DNA of 64,000 nt, from NCBI RefSeq assembly GCF_024124825.1, contig NZ_JAMXSS010000002.1, positions 3,100,001 through 3,164,000 of the forward strand, in the 5' to 3' direction. Source of the DNA: Arthrobacter sp. H16F315 (lineage in GTDB: Bacteria > Actinomycetota > Actinomycetes > Actinomycetales > Micrococcaceae). Positions 50,820 to 59,195 of this stretch are shown one piece after another. The notes beneath the pieces were generated by a model. It was not told the DNA's origin. It was given only the letters and a program-made list of their open reading frames with translations, and did no database searches. Each line of letters opens with the position of its first letter. The stretch's first letter is position 1. The position numbers and the translations under genes are program-made.

Positions 50820-51479
50820 GTGAACGCACTCGACCAGGTTCCGGCAGATTTTCTTTTTGCCCTGGGAACCCTTCGGCAGGCACGAACCCGGGGTGAACTG
50901 CGCCTGGAAGAAATCCCGGCCCCGGCGCGGCTGGCACCGTTCGCCGTGGCACTCGGGGCGGAGGTTGTTGCGCCCGGCGCATCAACGTCTCCCGGCGCAG
51001 TCCATGGACCCGCGGCGGCCGCCCTGACGCGAGCGTCCGAGAGCGACGACATCGAACTGGCCACCGGCCGCTTTATCCTGCTGCACGATCCCGACGGCTC
51101 CGCGGTCTGGGAGGGCGAATTCCGGATCGTTACCTACATCCGCGCCCAGCTGGAACCGGAGATGGGCAATGACGAACTGCTGGGTTCCGTTGCCTGGACC
51201 TGGCTCGTCGAAGCCCTGCAGGACCATGCCGCACCGTACCGCTCGGCCGGCGGCACCGCGACCAGGGTACTGTCCGAAAGCTTCGGAACCCTCGAAGGCC
51301 GACCCAATTCGATCGACATCGAGCTCAGGGCATCCTGGACTCCGGCCACCCCGGACATCACCTCGCATCTGGAAGCCTGGTCCGACATGGTCTGCACGTT
51401 CGCCGGCCTGCCGCCGCTGCCCGACGGTGTCACAGCCCTGCCGCGCCGGCGCCGGGGTCGGGCCTGGTTTGGGAGCTGA
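50820..51479 (+). CDS. DUF3000 family protein
   Basis: 219 residues from a GTG. It begins MNALDQVPADFLFALGTLRQ, then LRLEEIPAPARLAPFAVAL; later blocks are GRFILLHDPDGSAVWEGEFR and LLGSVAWTWLVEALQDH. This is an actinobacterial family of unknown function that commonly sits just upstream of the HRDC/RNase D-like gene, as it does here. No membrane segment is seen. Confidence 0.87.
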   Translation: MNALDQVPADFLFALGTLRQARTRGELRLEEIPAPARLAPFAVALGAEVVAPGASTSPGAVHGPAAAALTRASESDDIELATGRFILLHDPDGSAVWEGEFRIVTYIRAQLEPEMGNDELLGSVAWTWLVEALQDHAAPYRSAGGTATRVLSESFGTLEGRPNSIDIELRASWTPATPDITSHLEAWSDMVCTFAGLPPLPDGVTALPRRRRGRAWFGS

Positions 51480-51564
51480 CATCGGCCGCAAGGACGGGGC
51501 ACACCGACTCCATTTGGCGGATGCGCGGCCCGCAGCACCGTGTTATCGGTAAACTAAACCCATC

Positions 51565-52917
51565 ATGACCCCTCAAATTCCGGAAATCAGCACGGCAGGC
51601 ACCGTACAACATCAGACCGAGGCCGCTGACGCCACAGCCCACATCGCGGTGGACGGCTTCAACAGCATGGTTCCCGAGGTGATCGACCTTGACGCCCCCC
51701 GCGACGGTGTGCCGCTCGTTATTGAAACCATGTCCGGGCTGGAACGCTGTGCGGCCGCCCTCGCCGCAGGCCATGGCCCTGCCGGAGTCGACGCCGAACG
51801 CGCCTCCGGTTTCCGCTACGGCCAGCGCGCCTTCCTGGTGCAGATCCGCCGGGAGGGCTCCGGCACCTGGCTGATCGACCCGGAACCCTTTGGCGACCTG
51901 GGCATCATCAACGAGGCGCTGCGCGGCGTCGAATGGATCCTGCACGCCGCCAGCCAGGACCTGCCGTGCCTCTCCGAACTCGGCATGTGGCCGGACAGAC
52001 TTTTTGACACCGAACTCGCTGCCCGCCTCGCCGGGCTTCCCCGGGTGGGCCTCGCTGCGGTGATCGAGCAGCTGCTGGGCTTTGGCCTCGCCAAGGAACA
52101 CTCGGCGGCCGACTGGTCCACCCGGCCGCTGCCGGAACCGTGGCTCCGCTACGCCGCACTGGATGTCGAAGTTCTTACCGAACTGCGCGAGGAGCTTATC
52201 GAACTGCTCACCGCCGACGGCAAACTGGACTTCGCCGAACAGGAGTTCGCCGCCATCCTGGGCGCCGGCCAGGCACCGCCCCGGGTCGATCCGTGGCGGA
52301 AAACGTCCGGACTGCACCAGATCCGCGACCGGCGCCAGCTGGCCGCGGTGCGCGAGCTATGGCTCGAACGGGATTCGCTGGCGCAAAACCGCGACGTCGC
52401 CCCCGGCCGGCTGATTCCCGACTCCGCCCTGGTCGCGGCGGCGAAGGCCATGCCCGGCACCGTGCCCCAGCTGCTGGGGACCAAAGGCTTCCACGGCCGC
52501 GCAGCCCAGCGCGAGGCGCCGCGCTGGCTGCGCTGCATCACCGCCGCCCGCGCCCTCGAGGACCTTCCTCCCCTGCACCTGCCCACCAATGCTCCCCCGC
52601 CCCCGCGGGTCTGGGCCGACCGGGACCCGGAGGCCGCCGCCCGGCTCGCCACCGCCCGCCCGCTGCTGCAGGCCAAGGCCGAAGAACTGAACATGCCTTT
52701 GGAAAACCTGTTGACCCCGGACTACCTGCGCCGTGTCTCCTGGCGTCCGCCTGTGGAGTTCAGCGAAGAGGGAATCGCCGAGGAACTGGCGAACCTCGGG
52801 ACCCGGCAGTGGCAGATCGAACTGGTCACCCCGCTCATCGCCGAAGCCTTCCGCAACCCGCAGCCACTGCCGGTCAAGGAAGCCAAGACCGTGCCTGCCC
52901 CGGACAAAGCAGGCTAA
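51565..52917 (+). CDS. rnd: Ribonuclease D-like 3'-5' exonuclease with HRDC domain
   Basis: 450 residues. The DEDDy exonuclease domain (about 50-230) has Asp/Glu in GVDAERASGFRYG, Asp in LHAASQDLPCL, FDTELAARLAGL and the final Tyr/Asp in RYAALDVEVLTEL. An HRDC nucleic-acid-binding domain (about 255-335) starts LWLERDSLAQNRDVAPGRLI. A C-terminal extension follows. It probably trims structured RNAs such as tRNA precursors. It lies downstream of DUF3000 on the same strand. Confidence 0.92.
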   Translation: MTPQIPEISTAGTVQHQTEAADATAHIAVDGFNSMVPEVIDLDAPRDGVPLVIETMSGLERCAAALAAGHGPAGVDAERASGFRYGQRAFLVQIRREGSGTWLIDPEPFGDLGIINEALRGVEWILHAASQDLPCLSELGMWPDRLFDTELAARLAGLPRVGLAAVIEQLLGFGLAKEHSAADWSTRPLPEPWLRYAALDVEVLTELREELIELLTADGKLDFAEQEFAAILGAGQAPPRVDPWRKTSGLHQIRDRRQLAAVRELWLERDSLAQNRDVAPGRLIPDSALVAAAKAMPGTVPQLLGTKGFHGRAAQREAPRWLRCITAARALEDLPPLHLPTNAPPPPRVWADRDPEAAARLATARPLLQAKAEELNMPLENLLTPDYLRRVSWRPPVEFSEEGIAEELANLGTRQWQIELVTPLIAEAFRNPQPLPVKEAKTVPAPDKAG

Positions 52918-52980
52918 GCCCTGCAGCCGCCCTCCCGGCCCGTTGCCAACCCTCCTCCACACGGCCCGGCAACCCACTCC

Positions 52981-53009
52981 TTGCCAGCTATGTTACTGGC
53001 AAGTAACAT
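52981..53009 (+). promoter_or_regulatory. Promoter with overlapping palindromic operator for the beta-oxidation genes
   Basis: A TTGCCA hexamer (52981-52986) and TAACAT (53004-53009) are spaced by 17 bp, a good sigma-A-type promoter. The spacer and -10 are covered by a perfect inverted repeat ATGTTACT-GGCA-AGTAACAT (52990-53009). A repressor bound there would block polymerase. TetR-family fatty-acid regulators often use sites of this form, but the binder is not known. The thiolase GTG follows 90 bp downstream. Confidence 0.6.
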
Positions 53010-53098
53010 GTTGTCTGATGTCGGCCGGTTCCCTGCTGTCCTCGGCGTTTGCGCGCGGGGCAGGGGTCCGGCACCCAGGTCTCGATGAGGAGTAACAC

Positions 53099-54361
53099 GT
53101 GAGCCACACCCGGAGCACCGCGAATCCGCGCACCATCCGCGAGGTCGTCTTCGTCGACGGGGTCCGCACCCCGTTCGGCCGGGCCGGCGAGAAGGGCATC
53201 TACGCCGGAACGCGGGCCGATGACCTCGTAGTGAAATGCATCCGCGAGCTGATGCGCCGCAACCCGTCCCTGCCGGCCGAACGAATCGATGAAGTTGCCA
53301 TCGCCGCGACAACACAGACCGGTGACCAGGGACTGACAATCGGCCGCACCGCGGCCCTGCTGGCCGGACTGCCGCGGACCGTACCCGGCTTTGCGATCGA
53401 CCGGATGTGCGCCGGCGCCATGACGGCCGTGACCACCACCGCCAGCGGTATCGGCTTCGGTGCCTACGACGTTGTGATCGCCGGCGGCGTGGAACACATG
53501 GGCAACCACCCGATGGGGGCCGGTGCGGACCCCAACCCGCGCTTTATGTCCGAGCGGATTGTGGACCCGGCAGCCCTAAACATGGGCAACACGGCCGAGA
53601 ACCTGCACGACCGCTTTCCCGCCATTACCAAGGCACGCACCGACGCCTACGCCGTCGCTTCCCAGGACAAGCTGGCCGCAGCATACGCGAAAGACCAGAT
53701 CCAGCCGGACCTGGTCCCCGTGGCCACCATAAAGCCGGGCCAGGGCTGGACCGTCAACACTGTGGATGAGCCGCCGCGCCCGGGCACCTCCGTGGCGGAC
53801 CTCGCCACGCTCAAAACCCCCTTCCGCGCCCACGGCCGGGTCACGGCAGGCAACGCAGCAGGCCTCAACGACGGCGCCACCGCCGCACTGCTGGCCTCCG
53901 CCGAGGCGGCCGAGGAACTTGGACTGCCGGTGAAGATGCGCCTGGTCAGCTACGCCTTCGCCGGCGTCGAGCCGGAAGTTATGGGCATCGGCCCGGTCCC
54001 GGCCACCGAGAAGGCCCTGAAGAACGCCGGACTCGGCATCGACGACATCGGCCTGTTCGAAATCAACGAGGCCTTCGCCGTCCAAGTGCTCAGCTTCCTG
54101 GACCACTTCGGGATCGCCGACGACGATCCCCGCGTCAACCGCTACGGCGGCGCGATCGCCGTCGGGCACCCGCTCGCTTCTTCCGGCGTCCGGCTGATGA
54201 ACCAGCTGGCCCGCCAGTTTGCCGAGGACCCGGGCGTTCGCTTCGGAATGACCACGATGTGCATTGGCCTGGGCATGGGGGCCACCGTCATCTGGGAAAA
54301 CCCGCACCACGCCGATTACGGCACCGACTACACCACCACCACGACTGGAGCCGCAGCATGA
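53099..54361 (+). CDS. fadA: Acetyl-CoA acyltransferase (thiolase) of beta-oxidation
   Basis: 420 residues from a GTG preceded by GAGGAG. It cleaves 3-ketoacyl-CoA to acetyl-CoA and a shortened acyl-CoA. The nucleophile Cys is in DRMCAGAMTAV, the catalytic His in AVGHPLASSGVR and the second Cys in MCIGLGMGATV. NEAFAVQVLSFLD is the conserved NEAF segment. The stop overlaps the fadB start (ATGA), so the multienzyme pair is coupled. Confidence 0.95.
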   Translation: MSHTRSTANPRTIREVVFVDGVRTPFGRAGEKGIYAGTRADDLVVKCIRELMRRNPSLPAERIDEVAIAATTQTGDQGLTIGRTAALLAGLPRTVPGFAIDRMCAGAMTAVTTTASGIGFGAYDVVIAGGVEHMGNHPMGAGADPNPRFMSERIVDPAALNMGNTAENLHDRFPAITKARTDAYAVASQDKLAAAYAKDQIQPDLVPVATIKPGQGWTVNTVDEPPRPGTSVADLATLKTPFRAHGRVTAGNAAGLNDGATAALLASAEAAEELGLPVKMRLVSYAFAGVEPEVMGIGPVPATEKALKNAGLGIDDIGLFEINEAFAVQVLSFLDHFGIADDDPRVNRYGGAIAVGHPLASSGVRLMNQLARQFAEDPGVRFGMTTMCIGLGMGATVIWENPHHADYGTDYTTTTTGAAA

Positions 54362-56520
54362 GCGCCGCCGATTTCCATAAGCTTGCCGAGCTGTTCCCGA
54401 ACGAGACGGTAACGCACTCCTACGTCCAGGACATCGCGCTGCCGGCTGTCAACGGCAAGAGCCCCGGCACCTTCGCGCTGCTCACGCTCGACAACGGCCT
54501 GGACCACTCCAAACCCACTACCTTGGGCCCGAACACGCTGATCGAGCTCGGCACCGCCCTGGAGGGACTGCGGGACCGTGCCGCGCGTGGCGAGATCGCC
54601 GGCGTCGGCGTCACCGGCAAGCCGTACTTCCTGGTCGCCGGCGCCGACTTGTCCACGGTCAAATCGGTCAGCGGCCGCGAGCAGGGCCTCTGGATGGCCC
54701 AGCTCGGCCACGATGTCTACGCCACGCTGGCAAACCTCGGGGTTCCCAGCTTCGCCTTCATCAACGGACTGGCCCTCGGCGGCGGGCTGGAGATCGCCCT
54801 GCAGTCCACCTACCGCACCGTCTCCACCGGCGCCGGTGCGCTGGCACTGCCGGAGGCGTTCATTGGGCTGATCCCGGGTTGGGGCGGCGTCTGCATCCTG
54901 CCGCGGCTGATCGGCCCGGAGAACGCCGTTAAGGTGATGATCGAGAACCCGCTGAGCAACAACCGCACCCTGACCGGACCGCAGGCCTACAAACTCGGCG
55001 TGGCGGACGCCATCTTCGAGCCCGCCGACTTTGTCGAGCAGTCAGTCGCCTGGGCTGCGCAGGTTATCGCGGGCGCCCTCACGCCCGAACGCGCCAATGC
55101 CGTCGACCCCGCCGTACCGGAGGTGGCCGATCGCTGGGCCGGCGCCGTCGCCGCGGGCCGCGCCTTTGTCGAAACCAAGACGTCGAACGCCTCCCCGGCC
55201 CCGGCCAAGGTGCTGGACGTGCTCGAAGCCAACCGCACCATGACCCAAGCGGAGTCGGCGGAGCTCGAGTGCCGGACCCTAGCGGACCTTATGCAGACCG
55301 ACGAGTTCCGTTCCACGGTCTACGCCTTCCTGGATCTGGTGCAGCGCCGAGCCAAGCGCCCCGCCGGCGCCCCGGACCGCAAGCTCGCCCGTCCGGTCAC
55401 AAAGATCGGCGTCGTAGGGGCCGGCCTGATGGCCAGCCAGCTCGCGCTGCTCTTTGCCCGCCAGCTCAAGGTGCCGGTGGTGATGACGGACATTGACCAG
55501 GCCCGGGTGGACAAGGGCGTCGGTTACGTGCACGCGGAGGTGGACAAGCTGCTGGCAAAAAAGCGAATCAGCGCGGATGCCGCCAACCGGACCAAGGCCC
55601 TGGTCAGCGGCGCGGTTTCCAAGGAAACCTTCGCCGACGCCGACTTCGTCATCGAGGCCGTCTTCGAGGAACTCAACGTCAAGAAACAGGTCTTCAAGGA
55701 GCTTGAGGCGATCATTTCGCCCGAGTGCATCCTGGCGACCAACACCTCCTCGCTGTCCGTCACTGCCATGGCTGAGGACCTGGAGCATCCGGAGCGGCTC
55801 ATCGGCTTCCATTTCTTCAACCCGGTGGCAGTGATGCCTTTGCTTGAGATTGTCCGGGCCCCAAAGACCGACGACGCCGTACTGGCTACCGCGTTCGAAC
55901 TGGCTAAGGGCCTGAAGAAGTCTGCAGTACTTGTCAAGGACGCCCCCGCGTTTGTGGTCAACCGCATCCTGCTGCGCCTGATGGGAGAAGTGACGGCCGC
56001 CTTCGACGAGGGTACCCCCGCCGGTGTGGCGGATAACGCGCTGCGCCCGATGGGCCTGCCGATGACACCTTTCGTTCTCGGGGCCATGGTGGGCCTGCCG
56101 GTCGCGCAGCACGTCCAGGAGTCCCTGCACGCTGCGTTCCCCGACCGGTTCACCGTCTCGCAGAACCTGCAGAACCTGATCGATCACGGGGTCCGGTCCA
56201 TCTGGGATCCGGCCTCGGTGACGGCCGGTACGCCGACCATTCCGGCCGAGACCCAGGCCCTGATGTCCTTTGGGGATTCGCCGTCCACCGCCGGGGAGGT
56301 GCTGCGCCGCACTCAGGACGCCCTCGCCGAGGAAATCGGACTGATGCTGGACGAGGGTGTCGTCGCCGGCCCGGAGGACATCGACCTTTGTATGATCCTC
56401 GGTGCCGGCTGGCCGATGTTCCTTGGCGGCATCACCCCGTACCTGGACCGGGTCGGCGCCTCGGAGCGTGTCACCGGCCGGAAGTTCCTGGCGCCGGGTG
56501 TGGCGTCCGAGCCGGCCTAG
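54358..56520 (+). CDS. fadB: Enoyl-CoA hydratase / 3-hydroxyacyl-CoA dehydrogenase
   Basis: 720 residues from the ATG overlapping the thiolase stop; the longer frame from 54259 is rejected. The N-terminal crotonase domain (about 20-300) has FLVAGADLS, INGLALGGGLEIALQ and PEAFIGLIPGWGG. The dehydrogenase NAD domain starts near residue 345 with KIGVVGAGLMASQLA, followed by LATNTSSLSVTAMA and LIGFHFFNPVAVMPL. The C-terminal dehydrogenase domains contain VLVKDAPAFVVNRIL. It performs hydration and oxidation in fatty-acid beta-oxidation together with FadA. Confidence 0.95.
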   Translation: MSAADFHKLAELFPNETVTHSYVQDIALPAVNGKSPGTFALLTLDNGLDHSKPTTLGPNTLIELGTALEGLRDRAARGEIAGVGVTGKPYFLVAGADLSTVKSVSGREQGLWMAQLGHDVYATLANLGVPSFAFINGLALGGGLEIALQSTYRTVSTGAGALALPEAFIGLIPGWGGVCILPRLIGPENAVKVMIENPLSNNRTLTGPQAYKLGVADAIFEPADFVEQSVAWAAQVIAGALTPERANAVDPAVPEVADRWAGAVAAGRAFVETKTSNASPAPAKVLDVLEANRTMTQAESAELECRTLADLMQTDEFRSTVYAFLDLVQRRAKRPAGAPDRKLARPVTKIGVVGAGLMASQLALLFARQLKVPVVMTDIDQARVDKGVGYVHAEVDKLLAKKRISADAANRTKALVSGAVSKETFADADFVIEAVFEELNVKKQVFKELEAIISPECILATNTSSLSVTAMAEDLEHPERLIGFHFFNPVAVMPLLEIVRAPKTDDAVLATAFELAKGLKKSAVLVKDAPAFVVNRILLRLMGEVTAAFDEGTPAGVADNALRPMGLPMTPFVLGAMVGLPVAQHVQESLHAAFPDRFTVSQNLQNLIDHGVRSIWDPASVTAGTPTIPAETQALMSFGDSPSTAGEVLRRTQDALAEEIGLMLDEGVVAGPEDIDLCMILGAGWPMFLGGITPYLDRVGASERVTGRKFLAPGVASEPA

Positions 56521-56579
56521 CGCCCGGAGCGGCCGGACGGTCGAAGTGACCTAACACCCCGCATGCCGGCGGCACCCCT

Positions 56580-56612
56580 GCGGCGGGCATCAGGGTTCCT
56601 GATGCCCGCCGC
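56580..56612 (+). terminator. Hairpin downstream of fadB
   Basis: Perfect 15-bp stem GCGGCGGGCATCAGG / CCTGATGCCCGCCGC with a GTT loop, 60 bp past the fadB stop and between convergent genes. No T-run follows, but the hairpin is stable enough to stop or protect transcripts from both sides. Confidence 0.65.
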
Positions 56613-56752
56613 CGCACGTTAAGGTCGCTGCGCGTTAAGGTCGCTGAGCGATCAGATAAGGTGCGCAGTGGCCGGTGCCGAGTCGGCGTCGTGACTAACC
56701 CGCAACGCCGCGCGGGCACGCGCAGCGGTTTCCCGGGCGACAGCGAGGCCAT

Positions 56753-57730
56753 CTAGAAAAGCGCGACTTTCGGAGTTCGCGGGAAGAGGTCGTGGAGTTC
56801 GTCACGTTCCGCGGCGCTGGGGATCCAGGCCACGGCGGCGGCGTTTTGCCGGACCTGCTCCGGCCGGGTGGCCCCGGCGATAACACTGCTGACCGAGCGC
56901 TGGGCCGCTAGCCAGGAGAACGCCACCTGGATCTCGTTCAGGCCCCGCTCGGCCGCGAAGGCGCCCAGGGCCGCCAACTGTTCCCAGTCGGCGTCGTGGA
57001 CCAGGTTGGTGCGGGTGTGGCTGAGGCGCGAACCCTCAGGCGCGGTGTCCCTGGCGTATTTGCCGGTCAGCAGGCCGTTGGCCAGCGGGAAGTACGGCAG
57101 CACGCCCAAGCCGTAGGCTTCCGCGGCCGGAGTGACCTCAAGCTCGGCGCGGCGGTCCAGCAGGTTGTAGTGGTTCTGGCTGGAGATGAAACGGGATCCA
57201 CCGCGGGCACGGGCCACGAATTCGGCTTCGGCGATCTGCCAGCCGGCACGGTTGGAGTGGCCGATGTAGCGGACCTTGCCGCTGGTGACGAGCTCATCGA
57301 GGGCATCGAGGGTCTCCTCGATCGGGGTCAGCGGGTCGGGTGTGTGGAACTGGTAAAGGTCGATCCAGTCCGTCCCGAGCCGGCGGAGCGAGGCCTCCGC
57401 GGCCTTAATGATGTACCGGCGGGAGCCACGGGCACCAAAGTCATTGCCGTTGGCACCGCCCATGTCCATCCCGAACTTCGTGGCGACCACTGCCTCGTCG
57501 CGGCGGCCGTTCAGGGCCTTGCCAAGCATGGTTTCGCTCAGTCCCGGTTCCCGGCCGTAGGTGTCCGCGACGTCGAAGAAGGTTATGCCGGAGTCCAGCG
57601 CCGCATGCACCACGGCGTCGGTCCCGTCCTGCGACTCGGTCGCCGTGTTGGCCCGGCCAAGGTTATTGCAGCCAAGTCCAACGACGGAGACGGTCAGTCC
57701 GGAATTTCCCACGCGGCGGTATTCAGTCAT
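56753..57730 (-). CDS. Aldo/keto reductase
   Basis: 325-residue NADPH-dependent oxidoreductase with TIM-barrel fold. The catalytic tetrad is visible: Asp and Tyr in FFDVADTYGREPG, Lys in VVATKFGMD and His in LYQFHTPDPLTP. The NADPH-binding end includes SVIAGATRPEQVRQNAAA. The substrate is unknown. It is similar in build to the YajO/perakine-type group. It stands alone, convergent with fadB. Confidence 0.93.
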   Translation of the reverse strand: MTEYRRVGNSGLTVSVVGLGCNNLGRANTATESQDGTDAVVHAALDSGITFFDVADTYGREPGLSETMLGKALNGRRDEAVVATKFGMDMGGANGNDFGARGSRRYIIKAAEASLRRLGTDWIDLYQFHTPDPLTPIEETLDALDELVTSGKVRYIGHSNRAGWQIAEAEFVARARGGSRFISSQNHYNLLDRRAELEVTPAAEAYGLGVLPYFPLANGLLTGKYARDTAPEGSRLSHTRTNLVHDADWEQLAALGAFAAERGLNEIQVAFSWLAAQRSVSSVIAGATRPEQVRQNAAAVAWIPSAAERDELHDLFPRTPKVALF

Positions 57731-57813
57731 GTACTTCAGCCTATAACGGCCCGGGCCCGTCCGCGGGCCGCTGCGGCGGCCGGTGTCCGGCGTGCTGCCC
57801 GGGCCGCGGAGGG

Positions 57814-58032
57814 TTATCCGGCGGTCAGCTCCAGGCCTTGATCGTCGAGGGCATCCTGGAGCTGGGCCAGGGTCCGCGGACAGATGCCGTGCATTCGGGC
57901 AAGTCCCCGCCCGCCGAGTGCCGCCACCTGTTCGAGTGACTCGACTCCGGCGTGGGCGAGGGCCCGGCGGGCCGGAGCCGAGATCCCCCGCGGCAGCGGG
58001 GTACGGCCCGGTTCAACGGATTTCGGCGCCAT
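57814..58032 (-). CDS. Small helix-hairpin-helix protein
   Basis: 72 residues from the ATG at 58032, chosen because AAAGGA lies 8 bp upstream; an ATG at 58071 would add 14 residues. The core LPRGISAPARRALAHAGVES, then LEQVAALGGRGLARMHGICP and TLAQLQDALDDQGL form two helix-hairpin-helix-like units. These resemble the alpha C-terminal domain of RNA polymerase and other small DNA-binding proteins. Function unknown. Confidence 0.7.
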   Translation of the reverse strand: MAPKSVEPGRTPLPRGISAPARRALAHAGVESLEQVAALGGRGLARMHGICPRTLAQLQDALDDQGLELTAG

Positions 58033-58099
58033 CTGGAATTCCTTTCCGTCGGGGTCCCCAAAAATGGTCTGCAAGCTGCCCGTGGAGCGGCCCGCGGAA

Positions 58100-58653
58100 C
58101 TAGAGGCTAAAGCTGTTCGCCGGCTTGGCTGAGTACTTGAGCCGAAAGCCGGACCCGTCGGTAGCGGCGCCGATGCTCAACTTGGTGAAGTCGAGGTCCT
58201 CGCCCCGGATGCAGACCTTGATGGCGTTAACCGCCTTGTTGACGTCCGGGGTCAGGATAAAGATGTTGAGCTTGGAATCGGAAAATTCCGAGCGGTCCAC
58301 TATTCCGAGGCCCCGCCACGCGAGGTGGCTGATCAGTGCGTCCTTGGCTTTTTCCTCGAGGTAGCGGTCGCGATCCGTGCCCCCTTGGTCTTCAGTGCAT
58401 ACTGGGCCACGACCCAGAACTGCCCGTCCTCGGGGATTTCGGCAAAACCGTCTTCGGCGCACTGCACGGCGAAGGCATCCATCAGTCGCTCGGCAGCGCC
58501 GGCGTCGGCGACGTCGGTCTCATCGGTTTTGCTCTGGTGCCCGACGACGCCGTGGTTCATCACAAATTGGCTGTAGTCCTCGTCAAACCAGGCCTCCCTG
58601 AATTCGAGGACACCCTCATCGTTGCGCTTGTAAACCCGGATAATTCCGCTCAT
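58100..58653 (-). CDS. Conserved hypothetical protein, frame interrupted by one missing base
   Basis: The first part (MSGIIRVYKRNDEGVLEFRE, with FVMNHGVVGHQSKTDETD) and the second part (LEEKAKDALISHLAWRGLGI to the stop) lie in different frames. One extra base in the C5 run 58380-58384 joins them as YALKTKGGTDRDRYLEEKAK, giving about 185 residues. The protein is soluble with mixed alpha/beta character, and no family is recognised. The start ATG at 58653 overlaps the stop of the DUF402 gene, suggesting a dxs-DUF402-this transcript. Confidence 0.65.
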
Positions 58654-59195
58654 GCCCGTCCTCTCCTGAACCATTCGCGGTCTGTGCCGTCGAAGGGTGG
58701 CTGTTCTGCCTTGACGGCCTGGTAAAGCTGATCCGATGCGGCGCTGATCCGGGCCGCCACGTCCTCGGGGTAGTCCATCTCCACCCGGTGCTCGGCAAAC
58801 TCGTCCTCATCGTCCACGTAGACTCCGCGCTCCGCGGTACGGATGACGTCCAGGTCCATGTCGATCAGGTGGAACTCGGTGACGCCGGGGCGGATGGTTC
58901 GCCAGCCGTGCTCCGTCGCGAGATCCACGTAAACCCTGACGCCGGCGGGATGGCCCGCTGCGTAGAAGGTGGCGACGTACTCGCCGCTTCGCGGAACCAG
59001 AAGCACGGCGTCCGATTCGGTGTAGAACGCGGCGCCCGGACGCGAACAGAACTCGTTGGTTCCCTGGAAGATCCACCAGCCATGGACGTCCTCGCCGAGG
59101 TAGGTTCCGGGCACCACCCAGTGGGCCTTGCCGTTCCATTTGCGGTTCCGGGAGACTACCAGGTCTCCCGGAACCAGGTCTTTGGGGGTCCTCAC
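58650..59195 (-). CDS. DUF402 domain protein
   Basis: 181 residues. The DUF402 beta-barrel region contains NGKAHWVVPGTYLGEDVHGW, VYVDLATEHGWRTIRPGVTE, then FHLIDMDLDVIRTAERGVYV and DDEDEFAEH, where acidic residues form the likely metal site. Related proteins act as nucleoside diphosphate phosphatases or RNA-binding factors; the activity here is not known. A GTG start overlaps the dxs stop (GTGA) and its own stop overlaps the next gene. Confidence 0.85.
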   Translation of the reverse strand: MRTPKDLVPGDLVVSRNRKWNGKAHWVVPGTYLGEDVHGWWIFQGTNEFCSRPGAAFYTESDAVLLVPRSGEYVATFYAAGHPAGVRVYVDLATEHGWRTIRPGVTEFHLIDMDLDVIRTAERGVYVDDEDEFAEHRVEMDYPEDVAARISAASDQLYQAVKAEQPPFDGTDREWFRRGRA

